Made by a program: the position numbers and the translations under genes. This document shows, piece after piece, positions 1-5,664 of a DNA stretch of 7,581 nt. How positions within the stretch are numbered: position 1 is the stretch's first letter; every line of letters starts with the position of its first letter. The DNA comes from Syntrophomonadaceae bacterium (GTDB taxonomy: Bacteria; Bacillota; Syntrophomonadia; Syntrophomonadales; Syntrophomonadaceae): assembly GCA_031265005.1 (NCBI GenBank), contig JAISDD010000155.1, positions 1-7,581 on the forward strand, read 5' to 3'. Under the pieces are notes generated by a model, which made no database searches, was not told where the DNA came from, and worked only from the letters and a program-made list of their open reading frames with translations.

Positions 1-12
1 ATTATAAGTAAA

Positions 13-33
13 AACAAACTTTTTTCGCTTGTT
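13..33 (-). terminator. Weak candidate intrinsic terminator of the tRNA-Gly gene
   Basis: On the minus strand, 11 bases beyond the CCA end of the tRNA, AACAAGC and GTTTGTT form a 7-bp stem (one G-U pair) around the loop GAAAAAA. A short T run of about five bases overlaps the end of the stem. The stem is AT-rich and short, so its strength is doubtful. Its position right after a single tRNA gene is what makes it worth recording. Confidence 0.35.
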
Positions 34-44
34 CATCATCGTAC

Positions 45-119
45 TGGAGCGGGAAAAGGGGTTCGAACCCTCGACACCCGGCTTGGGAAGCCGGTGCTCT
101 ACCACTGAGCTACTCCCGC
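45..119 (-). tRNA. tRNA-Gly, anticodon CCC
   Basis: The complete cloverleaf can be folded by eye on the minus strand. It has a 7-bp acceptor stem (GCGGGAG with TTCCCGC, ending in a G-U pair), D stem GCTC/GAGC, anticodon stem CCGGC/GCCGG with loop TTCCCAA, a 5-base variable region, and T arm GAGGG-TTCGAAC-CCCTT. The discriminator base is T, as usual in bacterial tRNA-Gly, and CCA is encoded in the DNA. The total length is 75 bases. The anticodon CCC lies at 85-87 (complement GGG) and reads the codon GGG, so this is probably the minor glycine isoacceptor beside a tRNA-Gly(UCC) elsewhere. There is no integrase or duplicated 3' end in the window, so it is not visibly used as an attachment site. 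Confidence 0.97.
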
Positions 120-129
120 GTCATTAGGT

Positions 130-158
130 ATTTTACACTATAAAAAAACTTTCGTCAA
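130..158 (-). promoter_or_regulatory. Sigma-A type promoter of tRNA-Gly
   Basis: On the minus strand, TTGACG (153-158) is followed after exactly 17 bases by TAAAAT (130-135). The expected start of transcription is near 123, only a few bases before the mature tRNA 5' end at 119. The match is 5 of 6 at both boxes with ideal spacing, and the position fits a monocistronic tRNA transcript. Confidence 0.8.
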
Positions 159-245
159 CTAAGGCCGCGGCAGGGAGTGTCCTTCTGCACCGATTATATT
201 TTTATGGGTAAAAGGTCTTTGGCTGAAACAAAGGTTTTGCTCATT

Positions 246-275
246 CCGACAACCCGCGTTCCGCTTGGTTGTTGG
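246..275 (+). other. Stem-loop in the intergenic stretch 159-406
   Basis: CCGACAACC (246-254) and GGTTGTTGG (267-275) pair over 9 bp with one G-U pair in the plus-strand RNA, around a 12-base loop. In the minus-strand RNA the same position would be an A-C mismatch, so a plus-strand transcript is favoured. No T run follows, so it is not a standard terminator. The rest of 159-406 shows no convincing gene, terminator or repeat. A 42-codon plus-strand ORF starting at 204 has no ribosome-binding site. Confidence 0.35.
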
Positions 276-406
276 CGAGGGGAGCGTTATAAGTTATTGG
301 TTTTTTCCTACTGCTTCCCCGCTCTACCATAACAAAAATCATGAACCGAATATTTAAGGCCGTCTTCGTCAGGTAAGACTGGGTAAGTGAAAAAGCCGAC
401 AACGGA

Positions 407-2077
407 TCACGGAAAAGAAGCAGGATAGGCGGTGTCTACGCCAAAACGTTCACTAGAAATCGAATAATCAAGATATGAGGCGAGATAGCGTCCTCCTCCT
501 TCTTTTTTGAGCCAATTTTCTGTGTCATCGGTTATATTGCCGTCGCGGTACAGTAAGTTTTTATATCCATAACGATAATTATATTCTTCTCTGCGGCTGT
601 AATTGATATTTATGACGCCGTTGCCGCGGTAATAAATTTCATCGATGGTATTTCCTTCATTTTTTATGGAGTCCAAGACGGCTTGGCCGTAAGCGAAACG
701 GCTGAGCTGCTCCTCGCTGACGCGCAGGCCGCCGTACTCCCGTAAACGCCCGCCATCCCAGAACAGCCAGTAATCCTTAAAAGTGAAGACGCCAGAATCG
801 GTTGCGTCGTATATCTTTGGTGTTGTGGTGTAAAATTGGTTGGTATCGCCGATGCGGGTCAGAGCAGGACCGGTTACCGCTATTTGAACCGCCCGGCTGT
901 TAGCAACCGTGTATACATGGGTGCCTAACCCGCCGGCGGTCAAATGATATTCCGTGAAACAGAATAGATCAGTGGCGTCCAAAACATAATGGCTGAATGA
1001 AGCGAACTCAGAGTTGCCCAAAATGGTACAACCATCGGCGTGCAAAAATAAGTATATACACCGTCCATCATAATGATTATAAGGATCAAGGAGCACGTAA
1101 GGATACAAAACGGCAAAGAGTTCATACTGGCCGTCCCCGTCGAAATCACCTTCATTCAGTATAGATAACATCCCATGAACAGGCAAGGTAGCCACATTTT
1201 TAAGAGCTTCCGGAGCGGCGGCGGCCAGATCATATCTAACGTCTATAGGTAAACGAGAGGCGAATTGTATGTCGTAGACATTTGACGACAGAGGATCGCC
1301 AAATCCCATGTAACTTAGAAGAAATGCGCTGGACAGATAGGTCCCCCGATTCTGAGAAGGCCAGTCTTTGGTCATTTCTTCGGTTACATCCGTAAGTACG
1401 TCGCCCGCGCAGGATAAAATCCGAAAAAAATTATCCTGCTGCTCCGTCGTTCCCGCCCAGGGGCGGTAATTCACGGTGATGATGCCGTTATCGCGGTAAT
1501 ATATACTGCCGACATCGCCGTTGTAATCCAAAGAATGCAGGAGATCCGCCCCGCCGGTGAACGCGGCCAACTGTTCTTTCGTAAGCGGACGGCCGCCGTA
1601 TTCGGCAAAGCGCTCCCCGTTCCAGTACAGCCAGTATTGCTTGCTGGTAGAGCCGGAGTTAGTTCCATCCTTCGCCATTGTCACGGCGTCATCCGCTTTG
1701 ACGGTCACTGTGAACTGACTGTCGGAATCCCCTGCGCGGTTCAGCTCGTAGGGCCAAGAGAAGACCTGAACAACTCGGCTGTCCTTGACGCTATAACCGG
1801 CGACACCGTCATAAACTAACTCTTTCCCGTCCAGTTTCCAAGGGTACGAAAGGGAAACAGAAATTGATGGTCCAGATAATTCTTCATAACTTTCTTCGTT
1901 AAAAAAGTAAGTGTCATAAGAATCTCTCAAAGAACCCTTATCGTACAATAAGGCAAAAGCTTCGCCGCTCCCGTCCCCGTCAAAGTCGCCGTATACGAAG
2001 CGTTCGGAAGGGCTGACCAGGGCGGCCAGTTTCTGGGCAGGGTTGGCTAAACGAACCGCCCGGCTGTCTTTTACCAT
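407..2077 (-). CDS. C-terminal part of a DxDxDG-repeat lipoprotein, separated by an in-frame TGA
   Basis: This 556-residue open frame is the downstream continuation of the lipoprotein gene that starts at 2569. The frame is identical and stays open upstream of the ATG at 2077 through 19 more codons to the TGA at 2135-2137. Those codons encode module-like sequence (FFLFGG...YIYMVKDSRAV) that aligns with a second copy further on (GLGTHVYTVANSRAV). The ATG at 2077 has no Shine-Dalgarno, so independent translation is unlikely.

Two tandem modules are visible. Each begins with a GDFDGDG loop (residues about 30-36 and again 280 residues later). Each later carries YWL(Y/F)W(N/D)G..R..EYGG and then IYYR.NG.I..NY. 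DxDxDG loops are typical of calcium-binding or FG-GAP/VCBS-like surface domains, so extracellular binding is a reasonable inference. No enzyme motif is recognised. The frame ends at TGA 407-409. Confidence 0.7.
   Translation of the reverse strand: MVKDSRAVRLANPAQKLAALVSPSERFVYGDFDGDGSGEAFALLYDKGSLRDSYDTYFFNEESYEELSGPSISVSLSYPWKLDGKELVYDGVAGYSVKDSRVVQVFSWPYELNRAGDSDSQFTVTVKADDAVTMAKDGTNSGSTSKQYWLYWNGERFAEYGGRPLTKEQLAAFTGGADLLHSLDYNGDVGSIYYRDNGIITVNYRPWAGTTEQQDNFFRILSCAGDVLTDVTEEMTKDWPSQNRGTYLSSAFLLSYMGFGDPLSSNVYDIQFASRLPIDVRYDLAAAAPEALKNVATLPVHGMLSILNEGDFDGDGQYELFAVLYPYVLLDPYNHYDGRCIYLFLHADGCTILGNSEFASFSHYVLDATDLFCFTEYHLTAGGLGTHVYTVANSRAVQIAVTGPALTRIGDTNQFYTTTPKIYDATDSGVFTFKDYWLFWDGGRLREYGGLRVSEEQLSRFAYGQAVLDSIKNEGNTIDEIYYRGNGVININYSRREEYNYRYGYKNLLYRDGNITDDTENWLKKEGGGRYLASYLDYSISSERFGVDTAYPASFP
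410..1999 (-). repeat. Two diverged tandem protein modules of about 280 residues
   Basis: The GDFDGDG codons at 1970-1990 and 1130-1150 are 840 bases apart. The YWL codons at 1628-1636 and 764-772 are 864 bases apart, so the unit is about 280-290 residues with small indels. Most of the similarity is at protein level. At DNA level short identical blocks survive, for example the 15 bases gaaccgcccggctgt at 886-900 and 2053-2067, which link module boundaries. This is an old internal duplication, not a recent one. Confidence 0.6.
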
Positions 2078-2134
2078 GTATATATAATTAGCGCCTGTGC
2101 CGCCAAATAGAAAAAATTCACGGTCAGCTAATGC

Positions 2135-2569
2135 TCAATGTTTAAAAGATCTATATCCCGTCTGCTCCAGCATCTCCAATACTGTACAGCCGTCCGGACG
2201 GATAAAAATCAGCACTCCAAGTCTTTCAAATCTGAGGTCGTGATTATCTATATGTTTTACGGCAAAAGCTTCATGGACGCCGTCCCTATCAAAATCGCCG
2301 TATCTAAAAGTATCTAATTCTATTGAGGTGTACGGAGTCATGAAAAGACTAAGTTTTTCTTCCAGCGAAAATGCCTCAGCCAGCGCTCTTAATGTTTCCT
2401 CGGAATCAGGCGCTTCCGGGTCCGGGCCTGCTTCTTCTTCCGGCGTCGCGGGTTCGGACAATTCCGCCGCGTTTTCTTCGGGAACATTCTTATCCGCCTC
2501 CGGTGCGCAGGCGGACAGGACGGTCAAAAAGATCAGGAGCAGCGAGGCCCATAAAAAACGGCTGGTCAT
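2135..2569 (-). CDS. N-terminal part of a DxDxDG-repeat lipoprotein
   Basis: The 144 residues begin with a lipoprotein signal peptide: R4, a hydrophobic stretch of about residues 5-18, and the lipobox LSAC with the lipidated cysteine at 21. A linker rich in Glu, Pro and Ala follows (about 22-60), as is common for proteins tethered outside the membrane. The first DxDxDG loop (DFDRDG, 92-97) and the start of the first module come next. The frame stops at TGA 2135-2137 after GYRSFKH, in the middle of a module: the matching place in the later copy reads FASFSHYVLD.

The start ATG at 2569 has an AAGGGGG ribosome-binding site 10 bases upstream, and a strong promoter lies in front. If translation really stops here, the product is a lipid-anchored stub with one incomplete module. 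Confidence 0.75.
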   Translation of the reverse strand: MTSRFLWASLLLIFLTVLSACAPEADKNVPEENAAELSEPATPEEEAGPDPEAPDSEETLRALAEAFSLEEKLSLFMTPYTSIELDTFRYGDFDRDGVHEAFAVKHIDNHDLRFERLGVLIFIRPDGCTVLEMLEQTGYRSFKH

Positions 2570-2603
2570 AAGCGGATTTCCCCCTTAGAATGAATGGCGC
2601 CGG

Positions 2604-2616
2604 CCCGCAGCGCGGG
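2604..2616 (-). other. Small GC hairpin in the lipoprotein mRNA leader
   Basis: CCCGC-GCT-GCGGG can form a 5-bp stem with a 3-base loop. It lies just downstream of the predicted transcription start (about 2622) and before the ribosome-binding site at 2580-2586. It may stabilise the 5' end of the transcript. No ligand-binding or attenuator structure was recognised. Confidence 0.3.
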
Positions 2617-2628
2617 ATTATATTAAAA

Positions 2629-2657
2629 ATTGTGCCGGTAAAGGCGCTTTTTGTCAA
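2629..2657 (-). promoter_or_regulatory. Sigma-A type promoter of the lipoprotein gene
   Basis: On the minus strand a perfect TTGACA (2652-2657) is followed after 17 bases by CACAAT (2629-2634, 4 of 6 matches). Transcription would start near 2622, giving a leader of about 50 bases before the ATG at 2569. It lies between the sirtuin stop and the lipoprotein start, so the lipoprotein gene can be expressed independently of the sirtuin gene. No terminator is visible between the two genes. Confidence 0.7.
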
Positions 2658-2681
2658 GATAATACTTTCTGGGGAGCGGCC

Positions 2682-3464
2682 TCAGGCAGTCACGCTCGAC
2701 GGCCCCGTTAATCCCTGATAAGTCATATCTAAAATGTCTCCTAAAGTATTTCCATCATCTACTTCCACTTTCAGCAAAGCCACATGGTCCAACTGGGTCG
2801 GTCCTTTGTTAATAATTACCAAATTCCGCGCGCCTGCGGAAAAATCTTGTACCAAGCCCGCCAGCGGATATACCGTCAACGAAGTCCCTATAACCAGTAA
2901 ACACTCAGCGTGATCGATCAAACCGGCCGCTTCGCTATAATTATTTATACTCTCGCCAAATAGCACCACATTAGGCTTCAGAATACTCCCGCATACCGCA
3001 CAGGCTGGAACTCCCGGCTTAAAGGTTATGGCATATTCACGCTCATGTATTTTATTGCAGGATGTACACACATATTCATTAGAATTGCCATGAATGGGAA
3101 CTACATTTTTACCGCCGGCTTTTTGATGTAAGCCGTCGATGTTCTGGGTTACGATTCCTTTTATGAGATCATCTTCTTCCATCTTAGCCAAAACCTTATG
3201 CGCTTTACTTGGTTCAATAGGGGGATAACTAAAACGCTGCCAGTGAAAATCATAAAATCTCTCCGGCGTTTTGCGGAAAGCGTCAATATTGATAAGCGCC
3301 ATAACTTTATCTTCGCCGCCCATTTTGGTATAAATACCATCTTTTCCCCGGAAATCAGGAATCCCCGCTTCGGTACTTATTCCAGCGCCGGTAACCACTA
3401 CCGTATTATGCGAACTTTGCAAAATTCGTATAAGGCTATTAATATCATCTGGTTTCATTTTCAT
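2682..3464 (-). CDS. cobB: NAD-dependent protein deacylase, sirtuin (Sir2) family
   Basis: Sirtuins remove acetyl or other acyl groups from protein lysines in the cytoplasm, consuming NAD+ and releasing nicotinamide and O-acyl-ADP-ribose. The full family pattern is present in 260 residues, a normal length. NAD-binding GAGIS (26-30) with TEAGIPDFRG comes first, then TQNID at 106-110, and the catalytic histidine in PIHGN (H125). Zinc cysteines C133/C136 and C155/C158 follow, then KPNVVLFGE (163-171), GTSLTVYPLAGL (193-204) and IINKGPTQLD near the C-terminus.

Two in-frame ATGs, at 3464 and 3458, compete. The best ribosome-binding site (GAGAGG, ending at 3466) is 1 base from the first but 7 from the second, so MKPDDIN may be the true N-terminus. 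The gene is divergent from the repressor operon and shares its intergenic region. Acetyl-CoA synthetase is the classical bacterial target, but nothing nearby identifies the substrate. Confidence 0.95.
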   Translation of the reverse strand: MKMKPDDINSLIRILQSSHNTVVVTGAGISTEAGIPDFRGKDGIYTKMGGEDKVMALINIDAFRKTPERFYDFHWQRFSYPPIEPSKAHKVLAKMEEDDLIKGIVTQNIDGLHQKAGGKNVVPIHGNSNEYVCTSCNKIHEREYAITFKPGVPACAVCGSILKPNVVLFGESINNYSEAAGLIDHAECLLVIGTSLTVYPLAGLVQDFSAGARNLVIINKGPTQLDHVALLKVEVDDGNTLGDILDMTYQGLTGPSSVTA

Positions 3465-3487
3465 TCCTCTCTTCCTTATATAGTTAT

Positions 3488-3516
3488 ATTATATACAAAT
3501 TTCCCGCTCACCTAAA
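3488..3516 (-). promoter_or_regulatory. Candidate promoter of the sirtuin gene
   Basis: On the minus strand a perfect TATAAT (3488-3493) lies 17 bases after TTTAGG (3511-3516), which is a weak -35 box. The start of transcription would be near 3481, about 17-23 bases before the start codons. The bases TTGTA directly precede the -10 box, as they do at the divergent repressor promoter. Confidence 0.5.
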
Positions 3517-3588
3517 CTTAAATTCTGTATTGCATATTCAAATCCGCCGAATTATTTGAGGATATTTGATTTTTTCGGAGGCCGCGTT

Positions 3589-3644
3589 TACAATTATACA
3601 ATTTATATGAATAATATATTCACATATACAATTTTTAGTTGTAT
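3589..3644. promoter_or_regulatory. Putative operator array for the LexA-like repressor
   Basis: The clearest element is the perfect dyad ATACAA-N7-TTGTAT at 3626-3644, overlapping the spacer and -10 box of the repressor promoter. Two more TACAAT half-sites in the same orientation lie at 3589-3594 and 3597-3602. A second dyad, GAATA-ATA-TATTC (3609-3621), lies across the upstream edge of the -35 box. An HTH/S24 repressor binding as a dimer at such sites would block its own promoter. The sequence is AT-rich, so some half-sites may be chance. No GAAC-N4-GTTC type SOS box is present. Confidence 0.45.
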
Positions 3645-3647
3645 TAT
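3619..3647 (+). promoter_or_regulatory. Sigma-A type promoter of the repressor-rSAM-DUF4130 operon
   Basis: TTCACA (3619-3624) is followed after 17 bases by TATTAT (3642-3647). Transcription would start near 3654, about 20 bases before the ATG at 3675. The ATACAA-N7-TTGTAT dyad sits between and over these boxes, consistent with direct repression. Confidence 0.6.
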
Positions 3648-3674
3648 ATATAAAGAGAGTGAGGCGGAAAAAAT

Positions 3675-4286
3675 ATGTTTGGCGAACGTTTAAAATATTT
3701 GCGCAAAAAAAAGCGTTTTACTCAGGCTAATCTGGCTTCCATGCTTAATGTCAGTCAACAAACCGTGGCCAAATGGGAAGGCGGTAAATCTTTCCCGGAT
3801 TCTAATTTGTTAATTCAATTGGCGCAAGTCTTTCAAAGTTCGCTGGATTTTCTTCTAGAGCAGGATAACCGCCCTCTTGAAAGTGATTCTGCCGGCGCCT
3901 ATTCCTCCGTACAGATTCCCATATTAGGCGTCGTCCGGGCTGGATATGGCACTTTAGCTTACGAAGAGCTTTTAGGGTACGAACAGGCCAGCGTGTCTTC
4001 CGCGAAAAATTATTTTTATTTGCAGGTGCAAGGCGATTCTATGGAACCCCGCATAAAAGACGGAGATCTAGCTTTAGTGAAACGGCAGCCTTTATTAGAA
4101 AACGGTGATCTTGGAGTGGTAGTATACGGCGACGGCGAAGGAACTATAAAAAAATTCAGCCGTAAAGGCACCTCTGTGGTATTACAACCGTTCAACCCTT
4201 TATATGAAACGGTAATTTTGGAAAAATACGAACTGGAGCATCTGTACATAATAGGCAAAGTAGTTGAAACAAAAGCTCGTTGGTAA
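3675..4286 (+). CDS. LexA-like HTH/S24 transcriptional repressor with autocleavage site
   Basis: The 203-residue protein has an N-terminal XRE/Cro-type helix-turn-helix (about 1-60), with FTQANLASMLNVSQQTVAKWE as the helix-turn-helix core. A short linker and a C-terminal S24/LexA-type domain (about 80-200) follow. Every element for RecA-stimulated self-cleavage is visible: the scission site A89-G90 (VVRAGYG), nucleophile S122 in GDSMEP and general base K159 in GTIKKF. This suggests a repressor inactivated upon DNA damage, as in LexA or phage cI. Induction here is inferred, not shown.

It differs from true LexA, which carries a winged helix instead of an XRE-type domain. The start ATG has AGTGAGG upstream at 10 bases. 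It is the first gene of an operon with the radical SAM gene 23 bases downstream. No phage genes are near, so it is probably a dedicated regulator of this cassette rather than a prophage remnant. Confidence 0.9.
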   Translation: MFGERLKYLRKKKRFTQANLASMLNVSQQTVAKWEGGKSFPDSNLLIQLAQVFQSSLDFLLEQDNRPLESDSAGAYSSVQIPILGVVRAGYGTLAYEELLGYEQASVSSAKNYFYLQVQGDSMEPRIKDGDLALVKRQPLLENGDLGVVVYGDGEGTIKKFSRKGTSVVLQPFNPLYETVILEKYELEHLYIIGKVVETKARW

Positions 4287-4309
4287 ATTTTGTAAAGCAG
4301 GGATACCGC

Positions 4310-5641
4310 ATGGATTTAATGACTAAACTTAAAATTTTATCCAATGGCGCTAAATATGACGCGGCCTGTACTTCTTCCGGCGCTGACCGTCCTGGCAACC
4401 GAGGCTTGGGCAGCGCTCTGGCGGCAGGCTGCTGCCACGCCTTTTCCGCAGACGGGAGATGTATATCTTTGCTGAAAGTTTTGATGACCAACCAGTGTAT
4501 TTACGATTGTAAATATTGTATCAACCGTTCCAGCAACGATATACAAAGGGCCGCCTTCACTCCGGAAGAACTAGCGGAATTAACCATTCAATTTTATCGC
4601 CGCAACTATATTGAAGGATTGTTTTTATCCAGCGGGATTATTAAAAATCCCGACTATACTATGGAAAAAATGATCGCCATACTAGAAATTTTGCGCCGAA
4701 AATATGATTTTTACGGATATGTTCACGCCAAAACCATACCGGGAGCTTCACCGGAACTTATTTATAAATTAGGGTTGCTGGCCGATCGTTTGAGCGTGAA
4801 TATTGAGCTTCCCAGCGAAAGAAGCCTCAACCAGTTAGCGCCCCATAAAACCAAACAAGCTATACTAACGCCCATGCGGCAAATTGCCGACGGCCTATGC
4901 TCCAGCAAAGAAGAAAGGTTCTTATATAAACACGCCCCCCGTTTTGCAGGGGCAGGACAAGCTACTCAGATGATCATCGGAGCTACTCCGGAAAACGATT
5001 TCAGCATTCTGAGGCTGGCTTCCTTTCTTTATGAAAAGTATCAACTCAGACGGGTTTTTTATTCCGCTTACATTCCCGCCGTAGAAGACAGCCTTCTGCC
5101 CGCTTTGAATACTAAACCGCCTTTACTCAGAGAACACCGGCTTTATCAAGCCGATTGGCTGATACGGCAGTACGATTTTTCCGCTGACGAAATCCTTAGC
5201 GAAGAAACTCCTAATTTCAACCCTTATCTGGACCCCAAATGCAACTGGGCTATTAATAATATGGGACGCTTTCCTATTGACGTCAACAAAGCTTCCAGAG
5301 AAGACCTTTTGCGAATTCCGGGAATCGGGCCCATCAGTGCCAAACGTATAATAATCGCCCGCAAAGCTGGAAAACTAGGTATAGCGGAACTTAAAAGAAT
5401 CGGAGTAGTTTTGAAAAGAGCCCAATATTTCATCATAACCCGCGATAATCCATCAGGCCCGCATTTAAATAATGAAACGGTTCTGCGCGCTTTGATCGAT
5501 CCTAAAGTCTACCGAACCGATATGGAGCAGCTTTCTTTGTTTCCGGAAGAAACTGACCCCAGATTACCTTCGCCGCAAGATTTTACGTCCGTAACTCAGG
5601 CGGCAGAGGAGGTGGTATTATCTCTAAGCCGAAGCCTTTAG
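4310..5641 (+). CDS. Radical SAM protein with C-terminal helix-hairpin-helix, putative DNA repair/modification (TIGR03916-like)
   Basis: The 443-residue protein resembles the family described as putative DNA modification/repair radical SAM protein. Near the N-terminus KYDAACTSSG (15-24) and CCHAF (41-45) lead to the cluster motif C63-x3-C67-x2-C70 (CIYDCKYC), which binds a 4Fe-4S cluster and reductively cleaves SAM. The TIM-barrel core follows, with FYRRNYIEGLFLSSGI. Residues about 324-385 form a helix-hairpin-helix region (DVNKASREDLLRIPGIGP, with PGIGP at 337-341), a sequence-independent DNA-binding fold, so a DNA substrate is likely. The actual reaction is unknown.

ATG 4310 is chosen because family members begin MDL..KL.IL..AAKYD and AGGGA lies 6 bases upstream. 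A TTG at 4280 would add ten unconserved residues. DUF4130 overlaps or follows at once. The family is usually found with DUF4130 and sometimes with uracil-DNA glycosylase, which is absent here. Confidence 0.9.
   Translation: MDLMTKLKILSNGAKYDAACTSSGADRPGNRGLGSALAAGCCHAFSADGRCISLLKVLMTNQCIYDCKYCINRSSNDIQRAAFTPEELAELTIQFYRRNYIEGLFLSSGIIKNPDYTMEKMIAILEILRRKYDFYGYVHAKTIPGASPELIYKLGLLADRLSVNIELPSERSLNQLAPHKTKQAILTPMRQIADGLCSSKEERFLYKHAPRFAGAGQATQMIIGATPENDFSILRLASFLYEKYQLRRVFYSAYIPAVEDSLLPALNTKPPLLREHRLYQADWLIRQYDFSADEILSEETPNFNPYLDPKCNWAINNMGRFPIDVNKASREDLLRIPGIGPISAKRIIIARKAGKLGIAELKRIGVVLKRAQYFIITRDNPSGPHLNNETVLRALIDPKVYRTDMEQLSLFPEETDPRLPSPQDFTSVTQAAEEVVLSLSRSL
5605..5615 (+). promoter_or_regulatory. 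Perfect Shine-Dalgarno without a standard start codon behind it
   Basis: AGAGGAGGTGG, inside the last codons of the radical SAM gene, is the strongest ribosome-binding site in the window. In the DUF4130 frame the next codons are ATT (5617) and ATC (5620), 4 and 7 bases from the GGAGG core. No ATG or GTG exists in that frame before the TTG at 5665, which has no ribosome-binding site of its own. This suggests initiation at ATT, or possibly ATC, with translational coupling to the upstream gene. Confidence 0.5.
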
Positions 5642-5664
5642 CGGAACCAGCTGATAGTATATAT

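Larger units (their letters stand above)
407..2569 (-). pseudogene. Whole lipoprotein gene, interrupted by one in-frame TGA (nonsense pseudogene or readthrough gene)
   Basis: The two parts lie in one reading frame with no insertion or deletion needed. 144 codons, the TGA at 2135-2137, 19 open codons and 556 further codons make 720 codons before the final TGA. Three modules follow one another. GDFDRDG is encoded at 2279-2299 (first, short module), GDFDGDG at 1970-1990 and GDFDGDG at 1130-1150. The motif V..SR.V occurs in all three. The first module lacks the YWL.W half, so it may be degenerate.

Other genes in the window use only TGG for tryptophan and also end with TGA, so a reassigned code is unlikely. 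The simplest reading is a recent nonsense mutation, possibly a phase-variable or strain-specific loss. Recoding or a sequencing error cannot be excluded. The gene looks more GC-rich than the plus-strand operon. Confidence 0.6.

Noticed and set aside
45..119. tRNA-Gly as integration site of a mobile element
   Set aside because: No integrase, no repeated tRNA 3' end and no phage genes are seen in the window.
204..332. Plus-strand ORF of 42 codons starting with MGKRSLAET
   Set aside because: There is no ribosome-binding site before the ATG and no recognisable motif. The length is expected by chance.
407..2569. TGA read as tryptophan or selenocysteine throughout the genome
   Set aside because: Other genes in the window use TGG for Trp and the sirtuin ends with TGA, so a changed code is unlikely. 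A selenocysteine in a surface module with no evident downstream SECIS-like hairpin is not supported.
3500..3700. Canonical SOS/LexA box before the repressor operon
   Set aside because: No GAAC-N4-GTTC or CTGT-N8-ACAG type site is present. Only the TACAA/TTGTA dyad is found.
3675..4286. Repressor as part of a prophage
   Set aside because: No phage structural, integrase or Cro-like gene is nearby, and the downstream genes are housekeeping-like repair families.
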